From: Larix sibirica
Lineage: Eukaryota; Streptophyta; Pinopsida; Pinales; Pinaceae
Assembly (NCBI GenBank): GCA_004151065.3
Contig: NWUY0300007972.1
Coordinates: 55,632 to 77,358 of the forward strand
Direction of reading: 5' to 3'
DNA length: 21,727 nucleotides
Shown: positions 10,384-18,562 of the stretch, one piece after another
How positions within the stretch are numbered: position 1 is the stretch's first letter
Layout of the letters: each line of letters starts with the position of its first letter
Notes under the pieces: model-generated
The model's input: only the letters and a program-made list of their open reading frames with translations
Told to the model about the DNA's origin: nothing
Database searches by the model: none
Program-made: the position numbers and the translations under genes

Positions 10384-10620
10384 CTAACCTTCTACAAACG
10401 CTAGATAAGATGTATCCCACATTCCAATCTTCTCATATTTTTGCTCCATGATGTCTTCCTCCGTAGCATCCACTTGATTCATTACATGAGGGCTCACTAA
10501 GGCCTCATGAGACACATAATTTCTAAACTACTTGAACCCAAGACATTGTTTTATTTCTATTGTTTTATCCTGGAACTCTTTAACTATTGTAGCTTCCTCT
10601 TCAAGCCTTTCTTTTGGCAC
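10384..10620 (-). pseudogene. Decayed coding-like segment of unknown family
   Basis: On the minus strand one frame runs 78 sense codons with a single internal TAG (10528-10530). It opens VPKERLEEEATIVKEFQDKT, is rich in Glu and Lys, and ends with a conspicuous EEDIMEQKYEKIGMWDT stretch before a TAG at 10384-10386. Upstream, a second minus frame (KHKGKLVLLEVGEECQKKG) joins by an apparent +1 or -1 shift near 10600-10650. The composition is unlike AT-rich noise, where Lys/Asn/Ile/Phe would dominate. I do not recognise the protein, and no retroelement motif lies beside it. Confidence 0.35.
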
Positions 10621-11508
10621 TCTTCACCTACCTCCAATAATACTAGCTTACCCTTGTGTTTTTCAAACTAAACTTTCATTAGAATCAATTGGATCTTTAT
10701 TTCCTTTAACCCCATGCATTGTTCAACTGCCAATGTTTTTGCAATGCTTCCCATCTTCTCATGGGAATAGCTATACTTTCTTTAAAATTATCACAATGTA
10801 TTTAACATCTTTGGATTTCTCTTCTCAATTTAGAGTGTTTGCATTGTGCACATCTATTTGGGTGGTTATGGGAAGAGACCATCCTTCCATTTGAATTTTC
10901 CAACAGAGATGTACACTTGATTTCCTTTACACTCGGATCAAAGACCATTTTGTAGAGCTAGAAGCTAAAGAAGCTCAAGTTTTTCTTATGAGCATAGACT
11001 TGCAAAGAATTGACCTATGAACATGCAACTAAAACAACATACTATGCAAATACTTGATACCCAAGTAATAATACCATATGAAAAATGCTAGAAAGATTTC
11101 CTATCTAACTTTTTCCTTTGCAAATGGAGAGTTAGTGAGGGAACCTTTCTGAATTTGATACCCCAATATTAGAGTACTATGTAGTGAACCATAGACATAT
11201 GCAATGAACTATCCCATTGTTTATGCAAGAAAATGGCAAATGAAAGGTCCCATCCATAATTAAGTGAATCCCTCCTAAATAACCATGCAATAAATATCCA
11301 AAACAACAATAAAACGATCTAGAATGACAATGGGTGGGATTAAAACCATAAACACTCATCCATCCAATCTCAGGACCATTCATCATACATATTCTATGAA
11401 AGCACGAGAGAAACACATCCCAAGTAGCTTCCATTAATTCAAACTTGCAAGCGAGTGTGAGATCAACACTTGTCTTGGATGTTAAATGAATTCATGAGTA
11501 GGTTTAAA
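10621..11508. other. Unassigned stretch
   Basis: Overlapping frames occur on both strands (10532-10894 +, 11177-11434 -). The first is largely the antisense of the Glu/Lys-rich segment above and so is Ser/Leu/Phe-rich by default. Neither has a recognisable motif. Confidence 0.4.
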
Positions 11509-11522
11509 GATACAAATTAGGG

Positions 11523-12869
11523 ACCCCCACAACGGGTGCCATCTAGAAGCTACCACACATAGGGAACATGTAGCGGTGCATTAAGAAAGGAGCATGCGGG
11601 AGGGCAGGTGGCTACTCCCACCACCCTATCAACCTCGACCAAAATATTACCGTGATTATTCTCTGTTGTGTCTGGTACTTCACTCGATTCAGCGCCTGGT
11701 TTCGGGTACAAAGTCTTGAAGTGTTCATTATGAAGGCTTTCATGGTCACCTGTTCCAACTCGTTTCATGATGGAAGGGAAGGTTTCGAAATGGGAAATTT
11801 ACCCGTGAGGGAGAAACATTGGTGGCCTCTCCCCTGCTGCTATCCAAACTGGTGGTGTATCTACACCCTTGCTTCATTAATATCATATGTTGCATTGCTC
11901 CTCCTCCTTCTTTGCAGTGATAGACCTCCTTCATACAAGCTGGTTTGTTGTGTTGGTTTAGCAATGGTGAGAACCAAGATCACCAAGCACAAAACTGTGA
12001 GCGGCCCAAGGCACACCCACATGCCACGGGCTATGTGGGATATGGAAATAACAAGGTGTTTTTATGAAAATAAAGTAATTCGACAGGCCAAGGAGCCCTC
12101 TAATCACATGGAAATGAGGCGTTGGAATAAGAATCCAAGGCCTGCAAACCAGAGGTTAATGGAATATTTTGGGGACTTGGTGGAAGATATAGGCTCCTCC
12201 AAAACTAAGGACACCCACCACATTGGAATCCTTCAACTGTTCTAGACCATGAAATCCATATTCTGCATGGTGTCTGAGGAATGTATGGCATGGGATACGC
12301 ATAGAGGGTAGTTGGGCCCTTCAGTGGAAGCTCGACTAACATTTGTGGAGTATGGCATGCAACATTTAACATAGAACCAGGTTATTGCGATGAGAATATT
12401 AACCGCAAGCTCGATGCACTGACCAAATAATTCAGAGGAAAGGGGATCAATGAGGTTAGGCCATCTCACTCTCCAGTGCTACATAATGAGTTCAAGGATG
12501 GTTGAGTCGTTGCTCCCCATGAGGCAAAATGAGAAAACACAGGCGATTCTTGGTGATCGTTCTTTCTGACAATGAAGCAAATTAGAAAGAATTTAGTTTT
12601 ATGTTTTTTTGTTCTGTTAGAAGGCTTACTGCATTATGTTTATCATCTCATAGTTTTGGTTTTGAAGGCCATAACCCTCGTCCTGTGGGGGAATCCTATG
12701 AAAAATTAGAACCTCAGACTGCTTTTCTTATGCTTTCAGTTATCTTTGGTTATAAGATTTCTGATCTCTCATGGACATTTGAACTCAACAGGACACATGA
12801 TGTTTTGATATCGACATGGACAGTTTTCTTATATAGTGTAATATAATACCGAATTTTACAAAAAAAAAG
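11523..12869 (+). mobile_element. Probable retrotransposed segment of unknown origin (A-run and flanking repeat)
   Basis: The segment is more GC-rich on its left than its flanks and ends in nine A residues (12860-12868). It is flanked by gatacaaattaggg (11509-11522) and gatacaaaacttaggg (12870-12885), which differ by a 2 bp insertion. This is the pattern left by target-primed retrotransposition of a polyadenylated RNA. It contains a decayed open frame followed by a UTR-like AT-rich tail. No RT, endonuclease, RNase H or gag zinc knuckle was recognised, so it may be a processed pseudogene, an unknown retroelement or a 5'-truncated LINE tail. Confidence 0.4.
11652..12569 (+). pseudogene. Decayed open frame of unknown function inside the retrotransposed segment
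   Basis: A single frame stays open from before 11652 to 12242 and then continues in register to a TGA at 12567-12569 with four internal stops (12243 TAG, 12309 TAG, 12372 TAG, 12420 TGA). An ATG at 11964 begins a Lys/Arg-rich N-terminus (MVRTKITKHKTVSGPRHTH). The region from there to the end, about 200 codons, is hydrophilic and Met-rich, with EYFGDLVEDIG near codon 75. The part before 11964 is Trp/Leu/Cys-rich with a hydrophobic run (LISYVALLLLLLC), may be untranslated, and overlaps open antisense frames. I recognise no domain. A gag-like start is conceivable, since plant gag proteins often begin with basic residues, but that is weak. Confidence 0.4.
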
Positions 12870-12885
12870 GATACAAAACTTAGGG

Positions 12886-13230
12886 TATTGACAATACCCC
12901 ATGGACCCCCCTTTTTCCACAACTAGTCCACAAGAGATTCAACATACTTTGTTGGTCATTGTGAAAGAAATCCAACTAGTCAAAGTTGTTCTTAGATCTT
13001 TGCGTTCGTGAGATAGTCCTATTGAGCTCCAAATATTGTGGAAGTGAATTAACAACCATATGACAAATAACCATATTTGAGTCCCTTAATACCATGAATT
13101 CCTTGATTTCCAAATTATTAATCGTCATTAAGATTTACCATAACATGAGAGCTTTGAATTGATATATTTTTTCATTATAACTATATAAATATTATTATTT
13201 TTTCTTTATCTATAAATCTCTATTACTTTT
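12886..13230. other. AT-rich flank without recognisable content
   Basis: No open frame or repeat was recognised between the retrotransposed segment and LINE-2. It ends in AT-rich DNA that served as the LINE-2 target. Confidence 0.5.
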
Positions 13231-13242
13231 AAACAAATAAAA

Positions 13243-14286
13243 TCCAAGAAAGATGTGATTGAAGGTCTGGGTATATCTCATATTTGGGGCACTTTCTTCG
13301 TTGAGGACAGTTTCAGACAGTGGGGACTTATGGTTTTCCACCATAATTTATTACCATTTTTTGTCTGTTGGGCGATATGGAATATGAGGAATAAAGTTAT
13401 TTTTGAAAATATTACCCCTAATTCTCAGGTTTGCAGTCTAAAAAGTGTTTGTTATCATAAAGAATACTTTAAAGGGGTGAGGCCTAGAAAGCATACAGTT
13501 GTGATTGCTCCTTCTTTCATCTTTTCTTCAGTAATTGGTTTTTTTTTATGGTGCTTCATCTTCAGGTTCATGTGGTAGTGGAATTGTTTTGAAGATCAAT
13601 GAATACCACTACTATACGTTATGGATGGGGTTTGGTCTTGGAAGTCGTAATACAAAAGCGGAACTTGTGGCCTTATGGGGGCTTCTTCATTTTTCCTTCA
13701 TTAATGGTATTGTCTCTCTTCAGGTTTTTGGATATTCTGAGGTAATTATAAAGTGAGCCAAAGGAATACATAATTTATAGGTTTTGCATCTTGCACAATG
13801 GTGCCAAAGGGTTCATAGTCTAATGGAAACTTTTTTCAGAAATTTCCTTTTCCCACATCTACAGGATCTTTAACTCATAGGTCGACTTCTTGTCGAAGAA
13901 AGCAATGAATCTCCATGAAGGTACTTTATATTTTAAATTAGTTGTTGAAGGCTTCGTAGTAGCTGATGGATTTGTTTTTCTAATTATATAATTCTGTCAT
14001 ATTTGGATTCTTTTTTGGATGGTTCAGTAATGATTAGCTCAAAGTTTTCCTGCCTGGTTTGTAGACTTGATGGACTGAGGATACATTTTTGTTGGCTTTT
14101 ATGTTTCTTGCCTTAATTGCAGGTTAAGAGTGGACCAGTTATGGTCAATTTCTTATTGGTCCTCTTGTCAGTCTTCATAGTTTTTCTATGATTCTGTTAC
14201 TGTATATAGTTATGATGATGTATGTTTTACATTTTGTTTGATTCAATAGAATAGCAAGGAAATGAGTTTTTTCTATTGAAAAAAAA
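13243..14286 (+). mobile_element. LINE-2: 5'-truncated L1-like LINE with 3' UTR and A-tail
   Basis: The element keeps only the last part of ORF2 and about 500 bp of 3' UTR. It ends in the phrase gattcaataga..ttttttctattgaaaaaaaac, a typical plant LINE end with an A-run from 14279. The 12 bp phrase aaacaaataaaa lies immediately before it (13231-13242) and at its end (14284-14295) and is the likely target duplication, although such an A-rich match could arise by chance. The truncation falls between the zinc knuckle and RNase H. Confidence 0.7.
13255..13855 (+). pseudogene. LINE-2 ORF2 C-terminus: linker and plant-type RNase H (RVT_3), catalytic residues lost
   Basis: The first frame (13255-13578) gives CWAIWNMRNKVIFENI, the conserved linker between zinc knuckle and RNase H in plant LINEs. 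A T-run at 13539-13547 marks a frameshift into the second frame (13535-13756). That frame reads FFYGASSSGSCGSGIVL, then GLGSRNTKAELVALWGLL, then LQVFGYSEVIIK: the three RNase H blocks in order. The Glu of the second block (position 43 of that frame) is kept. The first Asp (FDGAS becomes FYGAS) and the Asp of GDS (becomes GYS) are both Tyr. A stop follows at 13754, after which AKGIHNL, QWCQRVHSL and ETFFRNF remain readable. The enzyme would degrade the RNA strand after cDNA synthesis, but this copy cannot. Confidence 0.8.
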
Positions 14287-14298
14287 CAAATAAAAACT

Positions 14299-14360
14299 AT
14301 ATGAGACTTACCCCTCACACTTTTAAACAACTAAAACCCATATGAGACTTACCCCTCACA
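14299..14360. repeat. Short tandem duplication, 41 bp offset
   Basis: The 21 bp phrase atatgagacttacccctcac(a) occurs at 14299-14319 and 14340-14360, directly after the LINE-2 end. The spacer cttttaaacaactaaaaccc resembles the sequence just before LINE-2 (13227-13246), so part of this block may be duplicated target DNA. Confidence 0.75.
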
Positions 14361-14488
14361 TGCATGTGTACCTACTTGTAACCATTTCAATTATAATTCA
14401 ATGAAAACAACCACCTTATATTGTCCCATCCATCTTGAAAGTAGACTTGATGTTAAAGGAAAATGGGTACAACAAGAGGGTACTCATT

Positions 14489-14622
14489 ATTAGTTTTTTT
14501 TTAACAATAAATATCATATTTTTGTTTTGATCATGACACATGAATTACATATAATATTAGTTTTATCAATAATAAATATCATAGTTTTGTTTTTTATCAT
14601 AACACATGTATTATATATAATA
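14489..14622. repeat. Tandem duplication, 67 bp unit, two diverged copies
   Basis: Both copies begin attagtttt and share aataaatatcata, ttttgtttt, atcat and acacatg..tta..atataat. They start at 14489 and 14556. Confidence 0.75.
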
Positions 14623-15235
14623 TGAAGGAGGCTAAATGTATGGCGTTTTTATCTTTTTATTTTTCTGACAGTTTTTGGCTAGAATGTGATGATTTTTTTT
14701 CTCTAAATTTGATTTTTTCTACAACTTAAATATTTTTTTGGAGTGTAGAAATAAATTCAACACTCTCATAAACCTCTAAAACACCCAAATTATACAAATT
14801 TGACATCTCTTATATAGAATTCTCAAAATACATTACACATATTTAAACTACTCTTACATAATATTACATCACATTGAGCAAGCATATTATATCTTTTCAA
14901 ATCCCTCAATATTTGATTTATTAATTTACTTTGTAATCCCTTATTCTTTAAAAATATCATGTACAATCACTTAAAAATAAAGGTCAACAGTATTATGTAC
15001 AATCACTTAAAAGACATGTCACATGAAAACATGCTTGAAATTTTACTTTATGAGATAAATAAAAGTAGTTTAAATTTGTAAATCTTTATGTCAAAGTTCT
15101 TTAGATTGAGTAACCATCATATTCAATATATTTTCTTAAGGGATTTTAAGTGAAATATATTTTCACTACGGTAATTTAAGTGAAGACAATGGATGACGTA
15201 ATATAGAAATCGAGTTCGAAATATAAATTATATTG

Positions 15236-15455
15236 AGTAATGTATTAAATGTTTGAAAATAGTTTGGTTAAATTAAAATCAAAATTACAATATTAAAATT
15301 AAAATTTAAAATGTCAATAAAAAGTTGAAATAATGTAAAAAAATTATAGTTTTTAATTTAATTAATTAAGATGTTCAGTAATGTATTAAATGTTGAAATA
15401 TTTTAGTTAAATTAAAATCAAATTTACAATATTAAAATTAAAATTAAGAAATGAC
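15236..15455. repeat. Direct repeat, 141 bp offset
   Basis: The stretch starting agtaatgtattaaatg at 15236 recurs at 15377. It continues through agttaaattaaaatcaaa and ttacaatattaaaattaaaa to about 15455. Confidence 0.8.
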
Positions 15456-15811
15456 CATGATAAACATCATTTCTTTTATTTTGTCACATTTTTAATAATA
15501 TAAGATATAAATGGCATAATTTAAATATGATTGAAAATATTAATGATTTATATTTTTTTCCTTTCCTTAGAGGACCCCTCTTCTTCTTTGATACGTTTAA
15601 GAGGGAAATTGAATCGCTAGCAACAATAATTATTTGTAACCATAGGATTCTATGGAGAATGCTTCAATTACCAATCGTAATCATGTTGGTAATCTAGTTG
15701 GACTTTATCCTTAATGGGATTAATATTGAAGATCTCATCAAAATCTCTTCCTTGATTGGGCTAACCTAGTTGATAGCTTTGGTACTTTAGTTTCCACTAC
15801 GTTTAAATATA

Positions 15812-15928
15812 AAAATGACACTCTAAAAATATTCAACTAATTTCAAATCATCATTATAGAACTTAAATTCAAAATGACACTCTAAAAATATTCCTCTAAT
15901 TTCAAATCATCATAAAATTTAAATATAG
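15812..15928. repeat. Tandem duplication, about 59 bp unit
   Basis: The phrase aaaatgacactctaaaaata and the following ttc..ctaatttcaaatcatcat occur from 15812 and again from 15871, with few differences. Confidence 0.85.
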
Positions 15929-16193
15929 ATTTATCAAGTATCATATTTTTTAAACCTATTTTGGTAGTATATTAGCTTTTTTTTATAAATGTAATAGAAT
16001 GGATTTAAAAAGTATAAAAGCTAAACAAGTTGTAAATATAAAATTATTTAAAACTTATTAAATATAAAAAAACAATTTACACATTTATTGGTATTTAAAA
16101 ATTAGAAATAAAATAGATTTGTGCTCATTTATTTTATTATTATATTCATCTTTTTATTATGCTTAAAGACATCGTACAAAACATGTCTAATTC

Positions 16194-16556
16194 CCTTTTT
16201 ACACCCATCATGAAGCATATATTAACATATCTATTGTCTCTTTGATTTCTCCACTACTAATCCAATAACATTGTTTTTGTTTTTGGAAGATTATACCTTA
16301 GATCATTGATTTTTCCACAATTTCTCTTTTTAATGAGAAACCTTTTCACAAGAATAAATTTTCACTAGATTACAACTCGTACTATCTAGGCCTACCCTAA
16401 CCTTTGCTTCGAAAGAGGAGAGTATACAATTTTGAGTGGGATCCCAACCCCCCTCACCTTTCAAAGAAAATGAGTCCCTACCTATAAGAACATTGGTGTT
16501 GTAGTCCCATCTTGCCCATATCCTTTTTACACCCATCATGAAGCATATATTAACAT
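16194..16556. repeat. Exact 35 bp direct repeat bounding a 293 bp segment
   Basis: The copies at 16194-16228 and 16522-16556 are identical over 35 bases, beginning cctttttacacccatcatga and ending atattaacat. The segment between (16229-16521) contains a minus-strand frame with no recognisable motif. A 35 bp duplication is longer than a normal retroelement target duplication, so a local tandem duplication or template switch is as likely as an insertion. Confidence 0.85.
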
Positions 16557-17192
16557 GGAGTTGGGATTGACACATAACCAATTAAGTATCGTAAATAAAA
16601 ATATACAATATCCACCCTAATCTAAAGTTTATATATATACACATAAAATGAAATCATGAAACATTAATAAATCTTTGCTCTTAGTAAATCATAATAGTAT
16701 ATATGCAAAAAAAACAGGAATGAGATGCATTGACATCACGTTTTTAGGTCCATTTTAAATCATTATTATTTTTCCATTTAATCAAATTTTAATGTTTGAT
16801 AATTAAAAATTACAGTAATTTTAAAGTAATATTTTTTTTTTTGACAAAAACGGGTAAGAGCTTTTATATATAAAAAGAGGGAAAAAATAGAGTTACATAG
16901 TGTTGGAGCAGGTCTGTTCCCCGATAGAGAGAAACTGACATGTATCTACATTCATCTTTGACAGTTTTGTAACTATCTTGATAAAATTCTAGTATATGAC
17001 AACTATATAATTGAACAAACTGCCCTATAAGCGTTAAACAGAAACAGTACATTAAGGAAACGTCTTCAGACTATCAGCCAAGTCTATTGCTGCTAGATAC
17101 AAAGCCCCAAAACTGGGATACAAAGATTTTTAAACATCATGAACATAACCAAAAAGGGTCCCAAAAACTTGAGGAGTCACTGAGACTGCAAG

Positions 17193-17587
17193 CTAATACT
17201 GACGACGGAAATCTGGCTCATGTTCCTTTCCCCCAACTGTGTTGCCATGGTCTTTCTGCATCTCCTGCTTCAGACTTCTTATCTCAGCTCGCATGCCATC
17301 AATCTTTCCCTCCACGATTCTAGCTGCAGTGAACCGCCTTGATTGCAATCAGAATCTTTCTTTGAACTAGAACAACCACCGACAAACATGATAGGGGAAG
17401 AATTCGAGTCGTATTCTTGAGAAATATGACAGCCATCATCCTGCGCACTGCGTTGTATTTGAGCCGTGCCACCCTGACTTCCATGCATCGTGGGGATCTT
17501 CTTCCTAAAATCTGGAATTGCAGAGCCTCCTGAGTGAGGGATGGTCTTTCTGCAGGGAACTGGCAGTGGAACCAGGGTCGGCCATCG
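17193..17587 (-). pseudogene. Coding-like segment in the LINE-3 3' region, unknown family, one frameshift
   Basis: Downstream of the RNase H stop the element has more than 1 kb of sequence, clearly more GC-rich at 17200-17720 than its surroundings. On the minus strand one frame is open for 103 codons (17587-17279). It contains CRKTIPHSGGSAIPDFRKK, then GSQGGTAQIQRSAQDDG and CSSSKKDSDCNQGGSLQ. Near 17325 a single-base shift leads into a second frame (17327-17193) reading RIVEGKIDGMRAEIRSLKQE and ending RRQY, with the heptad spacing of a coiled coil. The composition is hydrophilic and protein-like. Other minus frames across 17505-17925 are also open, which GC-rich DNA makes more likely by chance. 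It could be an extra ORF of this LINE lineage, a captured transcript, or an ORF1-like relic. Confidence 0.4.
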
Positions 17588-17902
17588 TCACGGGCTCTAT
17601 AGGCAGACAGGAGTGCTGCCAACCTTCACAACGCACAACATTTAAACTACACTCCCCTCGTATTCCTGCCGCGTTAATTGCATGCATGCCGACCATGTGA
17701 CTCCAGCGTGCGGCCATCCCCCTTCCCGAGGCGCAAAAATGGGTCTTGGACTTTAGGGTAAGCTTCTTCGATGAGCAAGAGATAAAAATTGAAAATTTGG
17801 ATGAGCATGGGGGGAGTATTAACATAGCTCCAACCCAAATGTGAGTGCTTCTGATAAAATGAAGGCATGAGGGGTCTTTCCAGACGATAGGACAGGGAAA
17901 AT

Positions 17903-18309
17903 TCAAGGGATCCAGACCTTGTCATTCACCTTATGATTGCTAACAAGAACTCCATGGTCAAGCCTGACACCACTGTTCGCTATTGTGTCTGCCTCCTGGT
18001 TATTGGATCTCAAAATGTGCAGAAAATTAATGGTTTTTAACTCATTGACTAAACACTTTAGAAGTCGGTGGATTTTAGAAGTAGGACTCTTATGATTTTT
18101 TATCAGATTCCTTGCATCTCTTATAACCAGCATTGAGTCTCCAAACACAACTAAGTGTGTGAGGCCATCATCCCTTGCAATCTCCAAACCTTTTATTAGA
18201 GATAACCATTCTGCACTATTATTTGACCTTCTTCTGATTCCCCAAGCATAGTCTTTCATCTTGTTTCCTTCAGAGTCGGAGAAGACTCCACCCACACCTG
18301 CCAACCCTG
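17903..18309 (-). pseudogene. LINE-3 ORF2 C-terminus: partial plant-type RNase H (RVT_3), reading frame intact
   Basis: The frame is open from the insertion edge at 18309 to a TGA at 17903-17905, about 135 codons without a stop. It reads GLAGVGGVFSDSEGN, then RRSNNSAEWLSLIKGLEIA, then HLVVFGDSMLVI, then FLHILRSNNQEADTIAN, and ends KVWIP. Counting from the TTG codon at 18304, the catalytic Glu is residue 32, the GDS Asp 56 and the EAD Asp 106. The first catalytic Asp (the FDG block) lies before the truncation and is absent. No ATG opens the frame, so this is a cut fragment, not a gene. It would have removed RNA from the RNA-DNA hybrid during LINE replication. Confidence 0.9.
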
Positions 18310-18326
18310 AGTAATTTTAAAGTAAT

Positions 18327-18560
18327 TATTATTATAGTTGATATATTTTTAAAAAATAATTTATTACCTAAAAATAAATTAAGTTAAAATTAAATATTCT
18401 ATATTTTTTATCTTTAAAGATTTGTTATTATTATCAAAATGATTATACTTAATTTCACCAAAAAAATAAAACCTCTTCTTTTCATTATTTTATACAATCT
18501 TAAAAGATCAATTTTTAAAACAATAACAAATATACAAATATATCTTTATAGCCTTAATTC
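18327..18560. other. AT-rich spacer between LINE-3 and LINE-4
   Basis: It consists of runs of A and T with no open frame of note. It is the remaining target DNA between two insertions in opposite orientation. Confidence 0.5.
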
Positions 18561-18562
18561 AT

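Larger units (their letters stand above)
14623..16193. other. AT-rich intergenic stretch without genes
   Basis: No protein-like frame was found on either strand. It holds short duplications (listed separately) and another small one where atgtacaatcacttaaaa occurs at about 14960 and 14995. The part at 15560-15800 has a more balanced composition but no recognisable content. Confidence 0.5.
16831..18309 (-). mobile_element. LINE-3: 5'-truncated LINE with perfect 17 bp target-site duplication
   Basis: The element is flanked by agtaattttaaagtaat at 16814-16830 and 18310-18326, identical over 17 bp. On the minus strand it begins inside the RNase H domain and ends in an A-tail, seen on the + strand as a T-run (16832-16841). 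It is 1479 bp long. The perfect duplication and uninterrupted RNase H frame mark it as the youngest insertion in the window. It inserted into AT-rich DNA. Confidence 0.9.

Noticed and set aside
10532-10894. A 120-codon + strand open frame, Ser/Leu/Phe-rich
   Set aside because: It lies partly antisense to a Glu/Lys-rich frame, which produces such composition by complementarity. No signal peptide or domain is convincing.
11523-11552. Minus-strand phrase tggcacccgttgtggggg resembling an LTR-retrotransposon primer-binding site
   Set aside because: It resembles the TGGCGCC..GTGGG type of plant elements only loosely. I found no LTR end directly upstream and no gag-pol downstream on that strand.
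12601-12846. An 81-codon + strand open frame before the A-run
   Set aside because: It lies in the UTR-like tail of the retrotransposed segment, is out of frame with the longer decayed frame, and has no motif.
13235-14340. A longer target duplication for LINE-2 (acttttaaacaaMtaaaa at 13226 and 14317)
   Set aside because: It lies after a 21 bp phrase that is itself duplicated, so a local tandem duplication explains it better than the TSD. The shorter aaacaaataaaa match at the element ends was preferred.
16330-16581. An 83-codon minus-strand open frame across the 35 bp repeat
   Set aside because: No recognisable motif, and it runs through the right copy of the direct repeat into flanking DNA. 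Not supported as a gene.
17505-17925. Open frames of 133 and 83 codons on the minus strand after the LINE-3 RNase H
   Set aside because: They overlap each other in different frames and have no recognisable motif. The first has only a TTG start that overlaps the RNase H stop. Open length here is largely explained by the higher GC content.
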